From NCBI RefSeq assembly GCF_010671595.1, contig NZ_JAABOP010000001.1, forward strand, positions 682,001 to 746,000: a stretch of 64,000 nt of DNA. Reading direction: 5' to 3'. Positions 37,138 to 46,928 of this stretch are shown one piece after another. This DNA is from Muriicola jejuensis (lineage in GTDB: Bacteria > Bacteroidota > Bacteroidia > Flavobacteriales > Flavobacteriaceae). The notes under the pieces were generated by a model. That model saw nothing but the letters and a program-made list of their open reading frames with translations, had not been told where the DNA came from and searched no databases. Position 1 is the first letter of the stretch. Each line of letters opens with the position of its first letter. A program made the position numbers and the translations under genes.

Positions 37138-40100
37138 TTATGCTTCGTCAGTATTGCGTACCTTGACATGGTAGAAGACATTCGGCTTAGTACCTACTGC
37201 CTCCAGTAAATGATACATCCTGTCTTCTTTCTTAAGGGCTGCTACCTGACTCTTTTCGTCATTGATATCTCCGAAGATGATGGCTCCGTTGCTGCACGCA
37301 TTCGAACAGGCGGTCTGGAATTCTCCATCCTCGATCTCACGACCCTCCCTCTTGGCATCCAGGATGGTCTTCTGGGTCATCTGGATACAGAGTGAACACT
37401 TCTCGATCACCCCTCTGGACCTAACGGTCACATCCGGATTGATAACCATCTTGCCCAGATCGTTGTTCATGTGGAAATCGAACTCGTCGTTGTTATTGTA
37501 GAGGAACCAGTTGAACCGGCGTACCTTATAAGGACAGTTGTTCGCACAGTAGCGAGTTCCCACACAACGGTTATAGGCCATGTGATTCTGTCCCTGGCGG
37601 CTGTGCGATGTAGCGGCAACCGGACAAACGGTCTCACAGGGAGCATGGTTACAGTGCTGGCACATGACCGGCTGGAAAGCCACCTGCGGGTTCTCCGCTG
37701 CCTTTTCCATTTCCTCGAAACCGGCTTTTGAATCGAAGGCCCCGGAGAATTCGTCTTTTTTGATATTGTCATCGGCGAAGGTGTCTTCGGACGAGTAGTA
37801 ACGGTCTATCCTCAGCCAGTGCATATCCCTGGATTTGCGCACCTCACTCTTCCCAACGACCGGAATGTTGTTCTCGGCATGGCAGGCTATCACGCAAGCC
37901 CCGCAACCCGTACAGGCGTTCAGGTCGATAGACATGTTGAAGTGGTGACCTACAGACCTGTCAAAGGATTCCCAAAGGTCGACCGTAGTGGCGGGGACCT
38001 CCTGGTGGTTAAGGGAGACTTCCGGCACCGGATTCCAGTCATGTGAATCTTCCGTATTGTATTTTTCGAGGGTGGTTTCCTTGATGATCTCACCCCTTCC
38101 CATCAGGGTATTCTGGAGCTGTATACAAGCAAATTCGTGCATGCCTGGGGCTTTCTCCACCTTGACAGATTGAACACTGCTGAAGTTTGTATAGAGGGAA
38201 TAGGCATTGACCCCGGTCTGCATCTCCTCCTTCATCCCCACTTTTCGGCCATACCCAAAGGATAAACCAACGGTGTTACTGGCCTGTCCGGGCTGTATGA
38301 TCACCGGTACACTGTTCAGAGTAACTCCGTTGACGGTTACGTTCGCGTAACTTCCATCGAGTCCGCCATTGGCCGCATTCTCATTGACCAGGCCTAGTTC
38401 CTTTGCATCCGCTCTGGAGATGGTGAGGTAATTATCCCAGGTAACCCGGGTAATAGGATCAGGGAATTCCTGAAGCCATGGGTTGCCGGCCTGCTGACCA
38501 TCTCCCATCCCTACCTTGCTGTAGAGGGTGAGTTCCATTCCTTCCGAAGCGGCAGCGGCCAGGTTCTGCACCGCACCGGCAAGCACTCCGTCTGGGGCAA
38601 TAGCGGAAACCGTTTCGCTATCTACTTCCTCCTCCTCATTTGCAGTGGAGGAAAAAACCCCGTCATGCAGGGCCTGATTCCAGGATGTATCTCCCAGGAT
38701 AGATCCCGTCCAGTTGGCTTTGATATATTCGTAATAGCTTTGATCGCTTCCCATCCAGAGCAACAGGGATTGCTGAAACTGTCTGGTGTCAAAAAGTTCC
38801 CGGATCGTCGGTTGTATAAGGCTGTAATGGCCTTTCTTAACCTGGGTATCTCCCCATGATTCCAGGAAGTGATTGGCTGCAGCGGCAAACTGGGTTCGCT
38901 CAGTGGTCTCGTTCCAATTGGTAGAGAAGGTTACGGACAGGTCAACTTTTTCAAGGCCTTCCGCAAACTCACCCGCATTGGGCAGGGTATACATCGGGTT
39001 GACCCCATCCATGATCAGCAGGCCTACATTACCCGACTTCATGTCAGTGATCAATTGTTTTACCTCCGCATTATTTCCCTGACGGACGTATTTGGGTTCA
39101 GCCGTATCCATGGCTTCGCTGCCAAGCATCTCATTGATGGCCAGAACCACTCTCTGGGCGTTTACATCGTCCAGACCGGTAACGACCACCGCCTTGTTCC
39201 CTTTGCTCCTTATCTCGGCGGCGACACTGTCTACCACGGCCAGGACCGATTCGCTTAAGTCTGTGCTTACCCGGCTGTTGTTGAGTTTCCCGTAAAGAGC
39301 TGCCAGGGCTTTTTTCTGTTCGGACGGTTTCAGGGGGATGCGCTTGTCTGCATTGGCCCCACTGAGGGTCATGTTGGATTCGAATTGAATATGTCTCGAC
39401 ATCTTCCCGGCCTTAGGCACTCGTCCCCTTGAATATCCGGCGTCATAACCGCCTCCCTGCCAGTCGGCCAGGAAATCGGCCCCGAAGGATACGATCAGTT
39501 CGGCCTTGTCGAAGTGGTAATCGGCCAATGCTCTTTCCCCATAGGCCATCTCAAACGCATTCAGGGCAGCATCCTCTGAAATGGCATCGTAGGTGATGTG
39601 TTTGGTATTAGGATAAGCAGCCGTGAAATCGGCAATCAGTTTGTCAGTAGAAGGGCTGGCATAGGTCTGGGTAAGCAGTACCACCTGTTTGCCCGTACCG
39701 GCCAGAGCACCCAATTTAGATTTGACAGAAGCGTCCAGGACAGCCCATTCTGCCGGCTCTCCGTTTGAAAGGGGCCCCTGGAGCCTGGTGCTGTCATACA
39801 GGGAGAGGACCGAAGCCTGTACCCTTGCGTTGGCACTGCCGTGAGTAGCAGCCTCTTTATTGTTCTCAACCTTGATCGGCCTTCCCTCCCGTGTCTTGAT
39901 CAGGATGCTGGCAAAATCGAAACCGTTGGCGATGGTCGTAGCGTAGTAATTGGCTACACCGGGCACGATCCTTTCGGGTTGCACTACGTAGGGAATCGAC
40001 TTGATCACGGGACCTTCACAGGCGGCCAGTGAAGCAGCCGCAGTACTGAATCCGATATACTTCAGGAAGTCACGCCTGTTTGTCTTTGAATCGGACAAGG

Positions 40101-40230
40101 CCTCCTTGTCGCCCAGAAATTCGTCTACCGGAATCTCTGCTGGAAACTCGTTATCTCTCAGCTTTTGAATATTGGAATCCGCAGGGAGCAGGTCCGCCTC
40201 GTTCTTCCAGTATACCTTATTTGATGCCAT
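37138..40230 (-). CDS. actB: Alternative complex III subunit ActB (Mo-oxidoreductase-like, Fe-S)
   Basis: 1030 residues. A Tat-like start (TNRRDFLKYIGFSTAAASL, ending in a lipobox-like AAC) leads a large molybdopterin-oxidoreductase-like domain that in ActB does not bind molybdenum. The C-terminal third is a four-cluster ferredoxin-like domain: CTGCGACVIAC, CQHCNHAPCETVC, CVGTRYCANNC and CSLCIQM...CSNAC. It forms the peripheral electron-wire of alternative complex III. The gene has normal length and no frameshift. Confidence 0.96.
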   Translation of the reverse strand: MASNKVYWKNEADLLPADSNIQKLRDNEFPAEIPVDEFLGDKEALSDSKTNRRDFLKYIGFSTAAASLAACEGPVIKSIPYVVQPERIVPGVANYYATTIANGFDFASILIKTREGRPIKVENNKEAATHGSANARVQASVLSLYDSTRLQGPLSNGEPAEWAVLDASVKSKLGALAGTGKQVVLLTQTYASPSTDKLIADFTAAYPNTKHITYDAISEDAALNAFEMAYGERALADYHFDKAELIVSFGADFLADWQGGGYDAGYSRGRVPKAGKMSRHIQFESNMTLSGANADKRIPLKPSEQKKALAALYGKLNNSRVSTDLSESVLAVVDSVAAEIRSKGNKAVVVTGLDDVNAQRVVLAINEMLGSEAMDTAEPKYVRQGNNAEVKQLITDMKSGNVGLLIMDGVNPMYTLPNAGEFAEGLEKVDLSVTFSTNWNETTERTQFAAAANHFLESWGDTQVKKGHYSLIQPTIRELFDTRQFQQSLLLWMGSDQSYYEYIKANWTGSILGDTSWNQALHDGVFSSTANEEEEVDSETVSAIAPDGVLAGAVQNLAAAASEGMELTLYSKVGMGDGQQAGNPWLQEFPDPITRVTWDNYLTISRADAKELGLVNENAANGGLDGSYANVTVNGVTLNSVPVIIQPGQASNTVGLSFGYGRKVGMKEEMQTGVNAYSLYTNFSSVQSVKVEKAPGMHEFACIQLQNTLMGRGEIIKETTLEKYNTEDSHDWNPVPEVSLNHQEVPATTVDLWESFDRSVGHHFNMSIDLNACTGCGACVIACHAENNIPVVGKSEVRKSRDMHWLRIDRYYSSEDTFADDNIKKDEFSGAFDSKAGFEEMEKAAENPQVAFQPVMCQHCNHAPCETVCPVAATSHSRQGQNHMAYNRCVGTRYCANNCPYKVRRFNWFLYNNNDEFDFHMNNDLGKMVINPDVTVRSRGVIEKCSLCIQMTQKTILDAKREGREIEDGEFQTACSNACSNGAIIFGDINDEKSQVAALKKEDRMYHLLEAVGTKPNVFYHVKVRNTDEA

Positions 40231-40263
40231 ACGATCTATCTGTAATTAGCTTCTGTATTGTTC

Positions 40264-41643
40264 TTAATAGTGACATTTACCACATTCGAGTCCGCCCAGC
40301 TGTGCAGCCGTCAGGTTCTCCACCCCGTATTTTTCCGAAAGGGCTTTGTGGATCTTTTCGTAATACGCGTTGTCTTCCAGGTTCACGTTGGTCTCCCTGT
40401 GACAGTTGATACACCATCCCATGGTAAGGGGGGCGTACTGGTACATGATCTCCATCTCTTCCACGGGTCCGTGGCAGGTCTGGCACTCTATGCCGGCAAC
40501 GGAGACATGCTGTGAGTGGTTGAAATAAGCGAGGTCAGGGAGGTTGTGAATGCGAACCCATTCCACGGGTTTGGATTCTCCCGTGTAGCGCTGTTCCTCT
40601 TCATTCCATCCCACGGCCTTGTACAATTTCTTTATCTCAGCGGTATAGAATTCGTTCGTGTACCCATTGGCCAGATCTTCAGCGGAAGGACCTTCGGGGT
40701 TGCCCTTGTATTCGTAAATCGATTTGTGGCAATTCATACATACATTTAAGGAAGGGATCCCTGAATGCTTGGAGACCCTTGCGGAGGAGTGGCAGTATTT
40801 ACATTCGATCTTGTTGTCCCCGGCGTGGATCTTGTGAGAATAGTGGATAGGCTGTATGGGTTGGTATCCCTGGTCTACCCCTATCTGCATCATCCATCCG
40901 TAAGCGTAATACGCACTGGCAAGAAGGAGGAAGATCACGGAGACCAAAACCAGGAACTGGTTTTTGGCAAAGGCCATCCAGATCGGCATCCTCTTTTCGG
41001 CCTTGGCCTTCTCGACGACCACTCCGTTGGCCTCGGCTATCCGCCTGAGGGTATTGTTCACAAGGATCAGCATCATCACCAACAAGGCAAAGACGAGTAC
41101 CAAAGCCCCGAGGATCACTTCGTTGGTGATTCCAGAGGAAGGGGCCGCTGCACCTGGTACCGCTGCAGTTGTCGCAGCCGCCTGCACAGGAGCAGGAGGG
41201 GGAGCCGCCGTATAGGCAAGGATGTTGTCTATATCCGCATTACTGAGGGTAGGGAAGGCCGTCATGGCAGCCTGGTTGTATTCCGCGTAGATTTTATTGG
41301 CATAGGCGTCCCCGGATGAGATCATCCCAGCACTATTCTTGATCCAGGAATAAAGCCATTCTTTATCAAGACCTTCCTGCTCGGCGAGACGAGTTTCCAC
41401 ATTGGCCAAAGCAGGCCCTGTCATCTTCCTGTCCAGGGCATGGCAGGCCGCACAGTTCTGATTGAATAACTGTTTGCCCTTCACCGGATCACCCGCTCCT
41501 TCCGTGGCAGCGGTTTCGGTGGCTGCAGCATCTGTAGCTGCTGCCTCATCCTGGGCAGAAAGATTATTCGAAAGCAGTAGACTACCTACCAAAAAAATAC
41601 CGAAAAGAGAAGAAATCTGAGAGCGGTACGAAACCTTTTTCAT
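40264..41643 (-). CDS. actA: Alternative complex III subunit ActA, multiheme cytochrome c with extra N-terminal cytochrome
   Basis: 459 residues. After a signal peptide (1-30) comes a mono-heme cytochrome c domain (CAACH at 64-68), a membrane helix near 180-200 with a second near 235, then the ActA part with CKYCH, CMNCH, CQTCH, CINCH and a final CGKCH. That makes six heme-c sites where classical ActA has five. ActA hands electrons from ActB to ActE or the oxidase. It is the first gene of the operon, divergent from a SPOR protein gene. Confidence 0.94.
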   Translation of the reverse strand: MKKVSYRSQISSLFGIFLVGSLLLSNNLSAQDEAAATDAAATETAATEGAGDPVKGKQLFNQNCAACHALDRKMTGPALANVETRLAEQEGLDKEWLYSWIKNSAGMISSGDAYANKIYAEYNQAAMTAFPTLSNADIDNILAYTAAPPPAPVQAAATTAAVPGAAAPSSGITNEVILGALVLVFALLVMMLILVNNTLRRIAEANGVVVEKAKAEKRMPIWMAFAKNQFLVLVSVIFLLLASAYYAYGWMMQIGVDQGYQPIQPIHYSHKIHAGDNKIECKYCHSSARVSKHSGIPSLNVCMNCHKSIYEYKGNPEGPSAEDLANGYTNEFYTAEIKKLYKAVGWNEEEQRYTGESKPVEWVRIHNLPDLAYFNHSQHVSVAGIECQTCHGPVEEMEIMYQYAPLTMGWCINCHRETNVNLEDNAYYEKIHKALSEKYGVENLTAAQLGGLECGKCHY

Positions 41644-41728
41644 ATTGAAATTATTTCTATCGAAATGCTGGCACGATATTTTCTCAACCCTAAGAAAGAT
41701 GGATTGTTATCGGCCGTGAAATTGGGGA

Positions 41729-41736
41729 CAAAAATA
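41729..41736 (-). promoter_or_regulatory. Promoter -7 box for the act-cox operon
   Basis: TATTTTTG on the minus strand, about 86 bases before the actA ATG. The -33 box is not clear. The leader is long for this genome. Confidence 0.4.
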
Positions 41737-41835
41737 CGGAATAGACTTTATTTGGGAAATCGTTAACTATCGATAATCTATAATTTATAATTATTCTAAA
41801 TAAGGGAAGTTTATTATGTTTAAGCCTTAATAATT

Positions 41836-41843
41836 TACCTTTG
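41836..41843 (+). promoter_or_regulatory. Promoter -7 box for the SPOR gene
   Basis: TACCTTTG fits TAnnTTTG and lies 32 bases before the ATG at 41876. A TTG box at the expected distance is not obvious. Confidence 0.45.
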
Positions 41844-41875
41844 CCAACAACGTTTTATCTCTAGATCTGAAACCT

Positions 41876-42244
41876 ATGAAAACCGCTTTATACACAATGC
41901 TTTTGCTGCTTTTACCCCTTGCAGGGATCTCGCAAAAGGGGTTGGCGACCGTTGAACAGGATCCCGAGATCACCAGGCTTTTGGAGATCTATAAAAAGAT
42001 GAATTCCAAGACCGAATATTTCACTATTCAGATAGGTTTTGGGTCTTACACGGAGGCGACAAATCTCAAGGCAGACGCTTCGGTGGATTTTCCTGAGTAC
42101 GGCGCCAGGATCATCTTTGATTCCCCCACCTACAGGGTGCACCTGGGCAGGTTCAGCAACAGGCTGGACGTAGAGCGAACCTTTGCCGAAGTCAGGAAGA
42201 AATACCCACAGTCCATTATCCTCAGACCTCAGACAGGGAACTGA
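41876..42244 (+). CDS. Secreted SPOR-domain protein
   Basis: 122 residues: a signal peptide (ending ISQ), then a single SPOR domain recognisable from FTIQIGFGSYTEATNLK, YRVHLGRFSNRLDVERTFAEVRKKYPQS. SPOR domains bind denuded peptidoglycan glycan strands, often at the division site. It is a single gene with a strong terminator shared with infB. Confidence 0.9.
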   Translation: MKTALYTMLLLLLPLAGISQKGLATVEQDPEITRLLEIYKKMNSKTEYFTIQIGFGSYTEATNLKADASVDFPEYGARIIFDSPTYRVHLGRFSNRLDVERTFAEVRKKYPQSIILRPQTGN

Positions 42245-42263
42245 AGCACCTGATGTGAAACCA

Positions 42264-42295
42264 TAAAAAAAACCTGCCGGCTGGCAGGTTTTTTC
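42264..42295. terminator. Bidirectional terminator between SPOR gene and infB
   Basis: Stem AACCTGCC / GGCAGGTT (42271-42278 with 42283-42290), preceded by an A run and followed by a T run, so it works for both convergent genes. Confidence 0.9.
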
Positions 42296-42314
42296 GTTCT
42301 TGTATCTCCCCAAC

Positions 42315-44975
42315 TTAGAGAGTTTTCTTCACGGCTACCTCCTGGAAGGCCTCCACAATATCGTTTTCCCTGATATCGTTGTAATTCTTGATCTGCAGAC
42401 CGCAGTCATATCCTTTTGAGACTTCCTTCACATCGTCCTTGAAACGCTTGAGAGAGGCCAGTTCCCCGGTGTAGATCACCACGCCGTCCCTGATGAGTCT
42501 CACATTGGAATTCCTAAAAATCTTACCGCTGGTCACCATACATCCGGCAATGGTACCGATCTTGGAGATCTTGAAGGTCTCCCTGATCTCTGCCGTTCCC
42601 GTGATCTCTTCTTTGATCTCCGGCGACAACATCCCTTCCATGGCATCCTTGAGGTCATTGATGGCATCGTAGATGATGGAATAAATACGGATATCGATCT
42701 CTTCCTTGTCTGCAATGTCACGGGCATTGCCCATGGGTCTGACATTAAATCCGATGACGATGGCATCAGAGGCTGAAGCGAGCAATACGTCCGATTCCGT
42801 GATGGCCCCAACGCCCTTGTGGATGATGTTGACCTGGATCTCATCCGTAGACAATTTCTGGAAACTGTCTGTAAGTGCTTCGACAGAACCGTCCACGTCT
42901 CCTTTGAGGATGATGTTCAATTCCTTGAAATCGCCCAGAGCGATCCTCCTGCCTATCTCATCCAGGGTGATATGTCTTTGGGTCCTTACGGATTGCTCCC
43001 TGAGAAGCTGACTCCTCTTGGCTGCAATTTGTTTGGCTTCCCTTTCGTCTTCCAGGACGTTGAATTTGTCACCCGCCTGGGGAGCACCGTCCAGTCCCAA
43101 AATAGAAATAGGAGTGGCAGGACCTGCCACCTTCACGGTTTTGCCCCGTTCGTCCTGCATGGCTTTTATCTTTCCGCTGCACGTTCCGGCGAGGACATAA
43201 TCCCCGATCTTAAGCGTTCCGCCGAGCACCAGGACCGTAGAAACATAGCCTCTACCCTTGTCCAGGAAGGCCTCGACCACGGTTCCCGAAGCCAGTTTGT
43301 CCGGGTTGGCCTTAAGTTCGAGGAGTTCTGCTTCCAGGAGCACCTTTTCCAGCAATTCCTTAACCCCTGCCCCGGTTTTCGCGGAGATGTCATGAGACTG
43401 TATCTTACCTCCCCAGTCTTCTACAAGGAGGTTCATCCCAGCCAGACCCTCTTTGATCTTTTCCGGATTGGCGGTAGGGCGGTCAATTTTGTTGATGGCA
43501 AAAACAATGGGAACCCCTGCTGCCTGGGCGTGACTGATGGCCTCTTTGGTCTGTGGCATGATGTCGTCATCCGCAGCGATCACGATGATCGCGATATCCG
43601 TTACCTGAGCACCCCTTGCCCGCATGGCGGTAAAGGCCTCGTGACCCGGTGTATCCAGGAAGGTAATCTTCTGTCCACTGTCCAGTTCCACCCCATAGGC
43701 TCCGATATGCTGGGTAATACCCCCGCTCTCCCCTGCGATCACATTCTCTTTACGGATATAATCGAGCAAAGAGGTCTTCCCGTGGTCTACGTGACCCATC
43801 ACGGTGACGATCGGGGCCCTTGGCTTGAGATCCTCAGGAGCATCCGCCTCTTCTTCAATAGCTTCTTCTATCTCTGCGGTAACGAATTCCACCTCGTAGC
43901 CAAACTCGTCGGCCACGATGGAAAGGGTCTCCGCATCAAGGCGCTGGTTCATGGTGACCATGATACCAAGCGACATACAGGCCGAAATGATCTGGGTGGA
44001 TGGGACGTCCATCATGGTAGCCACCTCCCCGACGGTAACGAACTCGGTGACCTTGAGCACCTTGTTCTCGAGTTCCTGTTGTTCGAGGTCCTTTTCGGAC
44101 TGTTGCCGGTGCATGTCCCTCTTGTCCCTTCGGTATTTGGCTCCTTTTCCTTTTTTGGATTTTCCCTGCAGTTTCTCCAGGGTTTCGCGTACCTGTTTTT
44201 GTACTTCTTCTTCGGTGGGTTCCACCTTGACACCTCCGCCCGATCTGGAGCGTTTATCGTCAAAGCGTCCACGGCCACCCCCGCGGGATCCATTATCGCT
44301 GACGATGCGCTTCCGCCTTTTTTTACGGTCGGAAGGATCCGCCTTGGCAGCGGTTTCTTTTTTCTTTTTGGGCTTTTCGAACTTAGACAGGTCGATCTTA
44401 TCCCCCATAATCTTGGGGCCTGAAAGCTTTTGGTATTTCGTCTCTATCGTCTCAGGCACCTCTTCCTTCGCGGGTTCCGGAGCCTTTTTCTCTGCGGCCT
44501 TTTCGGTTTTCTTCTTTTCTACCGGTTTCGGTGGAGCTGGCACTTCTTTTTCAGCCTCGACCTCAGGAGCCGGAGCTTTGGCAGGTTCTTCCGCCTTCGC
44601 TTTTTTGTCCCCGTCCAGATCGATCTTCCCCACCATTTTAGGGCCGGAGAGTTCCGCCTTGGCCTTTACCACCTCAGACGCGGCATTCCGCTTTTCACGT
44701 GCCAGGCGCTTCTCCTCCTGTTCCTGTTCCAGTTGCAGTCTTATGGCCTCTTTCTCCTTCCGCTTCTCTTCTCCAACCTCTATGGAAGCAACCTTTTTGC
44801 TCATATCGGTCTGGAATTCGTCCAGGAGAACCTGATGCACCTCCTCCGTGATCTTGGTGGTAGGACGCGCGTCTATCTTATGCCCTTTGGAGGCAAGGAA
44901 ATCGACCGCCCTGTCCAGGGAGATGTTGAGTTCTCTCAGAACTTTGTTAAGCCTTATTGTTGAGTCGTCTGCCAT
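42315..44975 (-). CDS. infB: Translation initiation factor IF-2
   Basis: 886 residues. A long charged N-terminal region (about 60-290, Lys/Glu/Pro rich, with the repeated LSGPK(M/I)MG(D)KIDL element), an IF2_N domain, then the GTPase domain with [20 protein letters not shown] and NKID, and the C-terminal domains that bind initiator tRNA. IF-2 places fMet-tRNA in the P site. It is the last gene of the rimP-nusA-infB operon. Confidence 0.97.
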   Translation of the reverse strand: MADDSTIRLNKVLRELNISLDRAVDFLASKGHKIDARPTTKITEEVHQVLLDEFQTDMSKKVASIEVGEEKRKEKEAIRLQLEQEQEEKRLAREKRNAASEVVKAKAELSGPKMVGKIDLDGDKKAKAEEPAKAPAPEVEAEKEVPAPPKPVEKKKTEKAAEKKAPEPAKEEVPETIETKYQKLSGPKIMGDKIDLSKFEKPKKKKETAAKADPSDRKKRRKRIVSDNGSRGGGRGRFDDKRSRSGGGVKVEPTEEEVQKQVRETLEKLQGKSKKGKGAKYRRDKRDMHRQQSEKDLEQQELENKVLKVTEFVTVGEVATMMDVPSTQIISACMSLGIMVTMNQRLDAETLSIVADEFGYEVEFVTAEIEEAIEEEADAPEDLKPRAPIVTVMGHVDHGKTSLLDYIRKENVIAGESGGITQHIGAYGVELDSGQKITFLDTPGHEAFTAMRARGAQVTDIAIIVIAADDDIMPQTKEAISHAQAAGVPIVFAINKIDRPTANPEKIKEGLAGMNLLVEDWGGKIQSHDISAKTGAGVKELLEKVLLEAELLELKANPDKLASGTVVEAFLDKGRGYVSTVLVLGGTLKIGDYVLAGTCSGKIKAMQDERGKTVKVAGPATPISILGLDGAPQAGDKFNVLEDEREAKQIAAKRSQLLREQSVRTQRHITLDEIGRRIALGDFKELNIILKGDVDGSVEALTDSFQKLSTDEIQVNIIHKGVGAITESDVLLASASDAIVIGFNVRPMGNARDIADKEEIDIRIYSIIYDAINDLKDAMEGMLSPEIKEEITGTAEIRETFKISKIGTIAGCMVTSGKIFRNSNVRLIRDGVVIYTGELASLKRFKDDVKEVSKGYDCGLQIKNYNDIRENDIVEAFQEVAVKKTL

Positions 44976-45015
44976 AAATACTGTTTACTCTCTAAATTTT
45001 TCGCTAATATATAGC

Positions 45016-46248
45016 TTAATCTTCAAACTCTGCCTTGAGGATACGCACCACATCGAGGATGGTCTCCTCTTCCAGGTCCGTTCTTTTGACCAGGTCTTCC
45101 ACATCCTGTTCCAGGACGCTTCGGGCTGTATCCAGTCCTATTTTCTTCAATTCCTCAATGATCCATGCCTCTATCTCATCCGAAAACTCGGTCAGTTCCA
45201 CATCTTCTTCCACCCCTTCCCTGAAGACGTCGATCTCATACCCGGTGAGTTGCCCCGCAAGCCTGATATTGTGTCCTCCCCGGCCGATGGCCTTGGAGAC
45301 CTCTTCCGGTTTCAGGTAGACCTGGGCTGTCATATTTTCGTCATTCAGCTTTACGGAGGTGACCCTGGCCGGACTTAGGGCACGGGTAACCATCAACTGG
45401 GGGTTGTTGGTCCAGTTGATCACATCGATGTTCTCATTCCCCAGTTCCCTGACGATGCCATGGATACGGGACCCTTTCATCCCCACACAGGCCCCGACGG
45501 GGTCGATACGGTCGTCATAAGAGTCCACAGCCACCTTGGCCTTTTCCCCGGGGATCCTCACGGCCTTCTTGATGGTGATCAATCCGTCGAATACTTCAGG
45601 GATCTCCTGGAAGAACAATTGTTCCAGGAAGACAGGAGAAGTGCGGGACATGATGATCATGGGCTTATTCCCTTTCAGCTCCACACTTTCGATGATACCC
45701 CTGACGTTGTCTCCCTTCCTGAAAAAATCGGATGGGATCTGTTTGTCCTTGGGCAGGATGATCTCGTTGCCCTCGTCGTCCAGCAGGATGATGGCCTTAT
45801 GCCTTATATGGTGAACTTCCGCAGTGTAGATCTCCCCCTCCAGGTCTTTGAACTGCTTGTAAATGGTCGTATTGTCGTGTTCGTGTATCTTGGAGATTAG
45901 GTTCTGACGCAAGGCGAGAATGGCCCTCCTCCCGAGGTCGATCAGTTTAACCTCTTCAGACACATCCTCCCCCACTTCGAAATCGGGTTCGATCTTTCTC
46001 GCTGCGGAAAGGGAGATCTGCTCGTTGGGCTCTTCTACCTCCCCGTCTGGTACCACCACCCGGTTTCTCCAGATCTCAAGGTCACCCTTATCCGGATTGA
46101 TGATGATGTCAAAATTGTCATCCGATCCAAACTTCTTTTTGAGGGCATTTCTGAAGACGTCTTCCAGAATGGCCATCAGGGTTACCCGGTCGATGAACTT
46201 GTCATCCTTGAATTCCGAGAACGATTCGATCAATGCGATATTTTCCAT
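45016..46248 (-). CDS. nusA: Transcription termination/antitermination factor NusA
   Basis: 410 residues, the typical shorter NusA of Bacteroidota. It has the N-terminal RNA-polymerase binding domain, an S1 domain (KGDNVRGIIESVELKGNKPMI), and two KH domains (VGACVGMKGSRI and AIGRGGHNIRLAGQL). The C-terminal acidic repeats of E. coli NusA are missing. Operon with rimP upstream and infB downstream. Confidence 0.96.
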   Translation of the reverse strand: MENIALIESFSEFKDDKFIDRVTLMAILEDVFRNALKKKFGSDDNFDIIINPDKGDLEIWRNRVVVPDGEVEEPNEQISLSAARKIEPDFEVGEDVSEEVKLIDLGRRAILALRQNLISKIHEHDNTTIYKQFKDLEGEIYTAEVHHIRHKAIILLDDEGNEIILPKDKQIPSDFFRKGDNVRGIIESVELKGNKPMIIMSRTSPVFLEQLFFQEIPEVFDGLITIKKAVRIPGEKAKVAVDSYDDRIDPVGACVGMKGSRIHGIVRELGNENIDVINWTNNPQLMVTRALSPARVTSVKLNDENMTAQVYLKPEEVSKAIGRGGHNIRLAGQLTGYEIDVFREGVEEDVELTEFSDEIEAWIIEELKKIGLDTARSVLEQDVEDLVKRTDLEEETILDVVRILKAEFED

Positions 46249-46259
46249 GCTGATCCTAA

Positions 46260-46721
46260 TTAAAATTTAAGTACTACGTTCGCTTTTACAATTGACGGAA
46301 AAGGTATTTCCTCCGATTTTAGCACCGTGGTCTTTCCCTTTCCTATGGGTTTGGGTTCCCTCGATTTCCATTCCAGCCGAATGCCTTCTGCCGAGATGGA
46401 GACCAGGGTCCCTGTTATGGTTGCCTCGGAAGTCTTCACTTCCAGTTTTCTGCCAATATTCTTGTTGTACTGCCTGGGCATGCTCAGGGGTTCCGTGGCC
46501 CCCGGGGAGGTCACCTCCAGGGAAAAATCCACAGTCTCCCTGTCCAGATTGTGCTCAATCGCCCGGCTTACCGTCATACAGTCTTCCAGTGTCACCCCTT
46601 CATCCCCGTCGATCACCACACGGATCTGATTAGACGGACTCACCGTGCATTCGATCAGAAAAAGCGATGGATTATCCAGAAATATCTGGTCTAACCGGGC
46701 TTTTACCTCTTCCTTCAACAT
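46260..46721 (-). CDS. rimP: Ribosome maturation factor RimP
   Basis: 153 residues from the ATG at 46721; an in-frame ATG at 46736 lies inside the leader hairpin region and would add five residues. RimP_N (SNQIRVVIDGDEGVTLEDCMTVSRAIE) and the C-terminal SH3-like domain are recognisable. RimP binds the free 30S subunit and helps its maturation. First gene of rimP-nusA-infB, with a promoter and a leader hairpin upstream. Confidence 0.95.
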   Translation of the reverse strand: MLKEEVKARLDQIFLDNPSLFLIECTVSPSNQIRVVIDGDEGVTLEDCMTVSRAIEHNLDRETVDFSLEVTSPGATEPLSMPRQYNKNIGRKLEVKTSEATITGTLVSISAEGIRLEWKSREPKPIGKGKTTVLKSEEIPFPSIVKANVVLKF

Positions 46722-46733
46722 AAATACGAGTAA

Positions 46734-46760
46734 CAAAAGAGGGGACTTAACGGTCCCCTC
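46734..46760 (-). promoter_or_regulatory. Terminator-like hairpin in the rimP leader
   Basis: Between the promoter (46790-46818) and the rimP start the minus strand carries a perfect 8-bp stem GAGGGGAC / GTCCCCTC (46739-46760) with a six-base loop and TTTT directly after it. This is the shape of an intrinsic terminator placed inside the leader of a transcription-factor operon, so attenuation is possible. No antiterminator partner was found by eye. Confidence 0.55.
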
Positions 46761-46789
46761 ATGAATACTTTACTATCCTTTCAGTGGTG

Positions 46790-46818
46790 CAAAGATAAAC
46801 AAATTTTCTTAATCCAAA
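46790..46818 (-). promoter_or_regulatory. Promoter for rimP-nusA-infB
   Basis: TTTG (46815-46818), 17-base spacer, TATCTTTG (46790-46797) on the minus strand: a near-consensus Bacteroidota promoter about 70 bases before rimP. Confidence 0.78.
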
Positions 46819-46928
46819 TCGAACTTGGAACTGACTCTTTAAATGGGTTCATCCCCTGTGGCACCTTCCTGTATGGATTTAGTCGTACCTTTATCTTCAA
46901 TCAATTAACCTCAGACATCCTCACACCT

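Noticed and set aside
41040-41220. Possible second cytochrome c gene inside actA
   Set aside because: The N-terminal heme domain is in frame with the ActA part with no stop or new start between them, so it is one fused protein.
42819-44423. 534-codon plus-strand open frame opposite infB
   Set aside because: Shadow of infB; low-complexity and no family pattern.
44012-44963. Repeats in the N-terminal part of infB (LSGPK-type element)
   Set aside because: Short protein-level repeats in the linker of IF-2 are common in this family and do not indicate a DNA repeat element.
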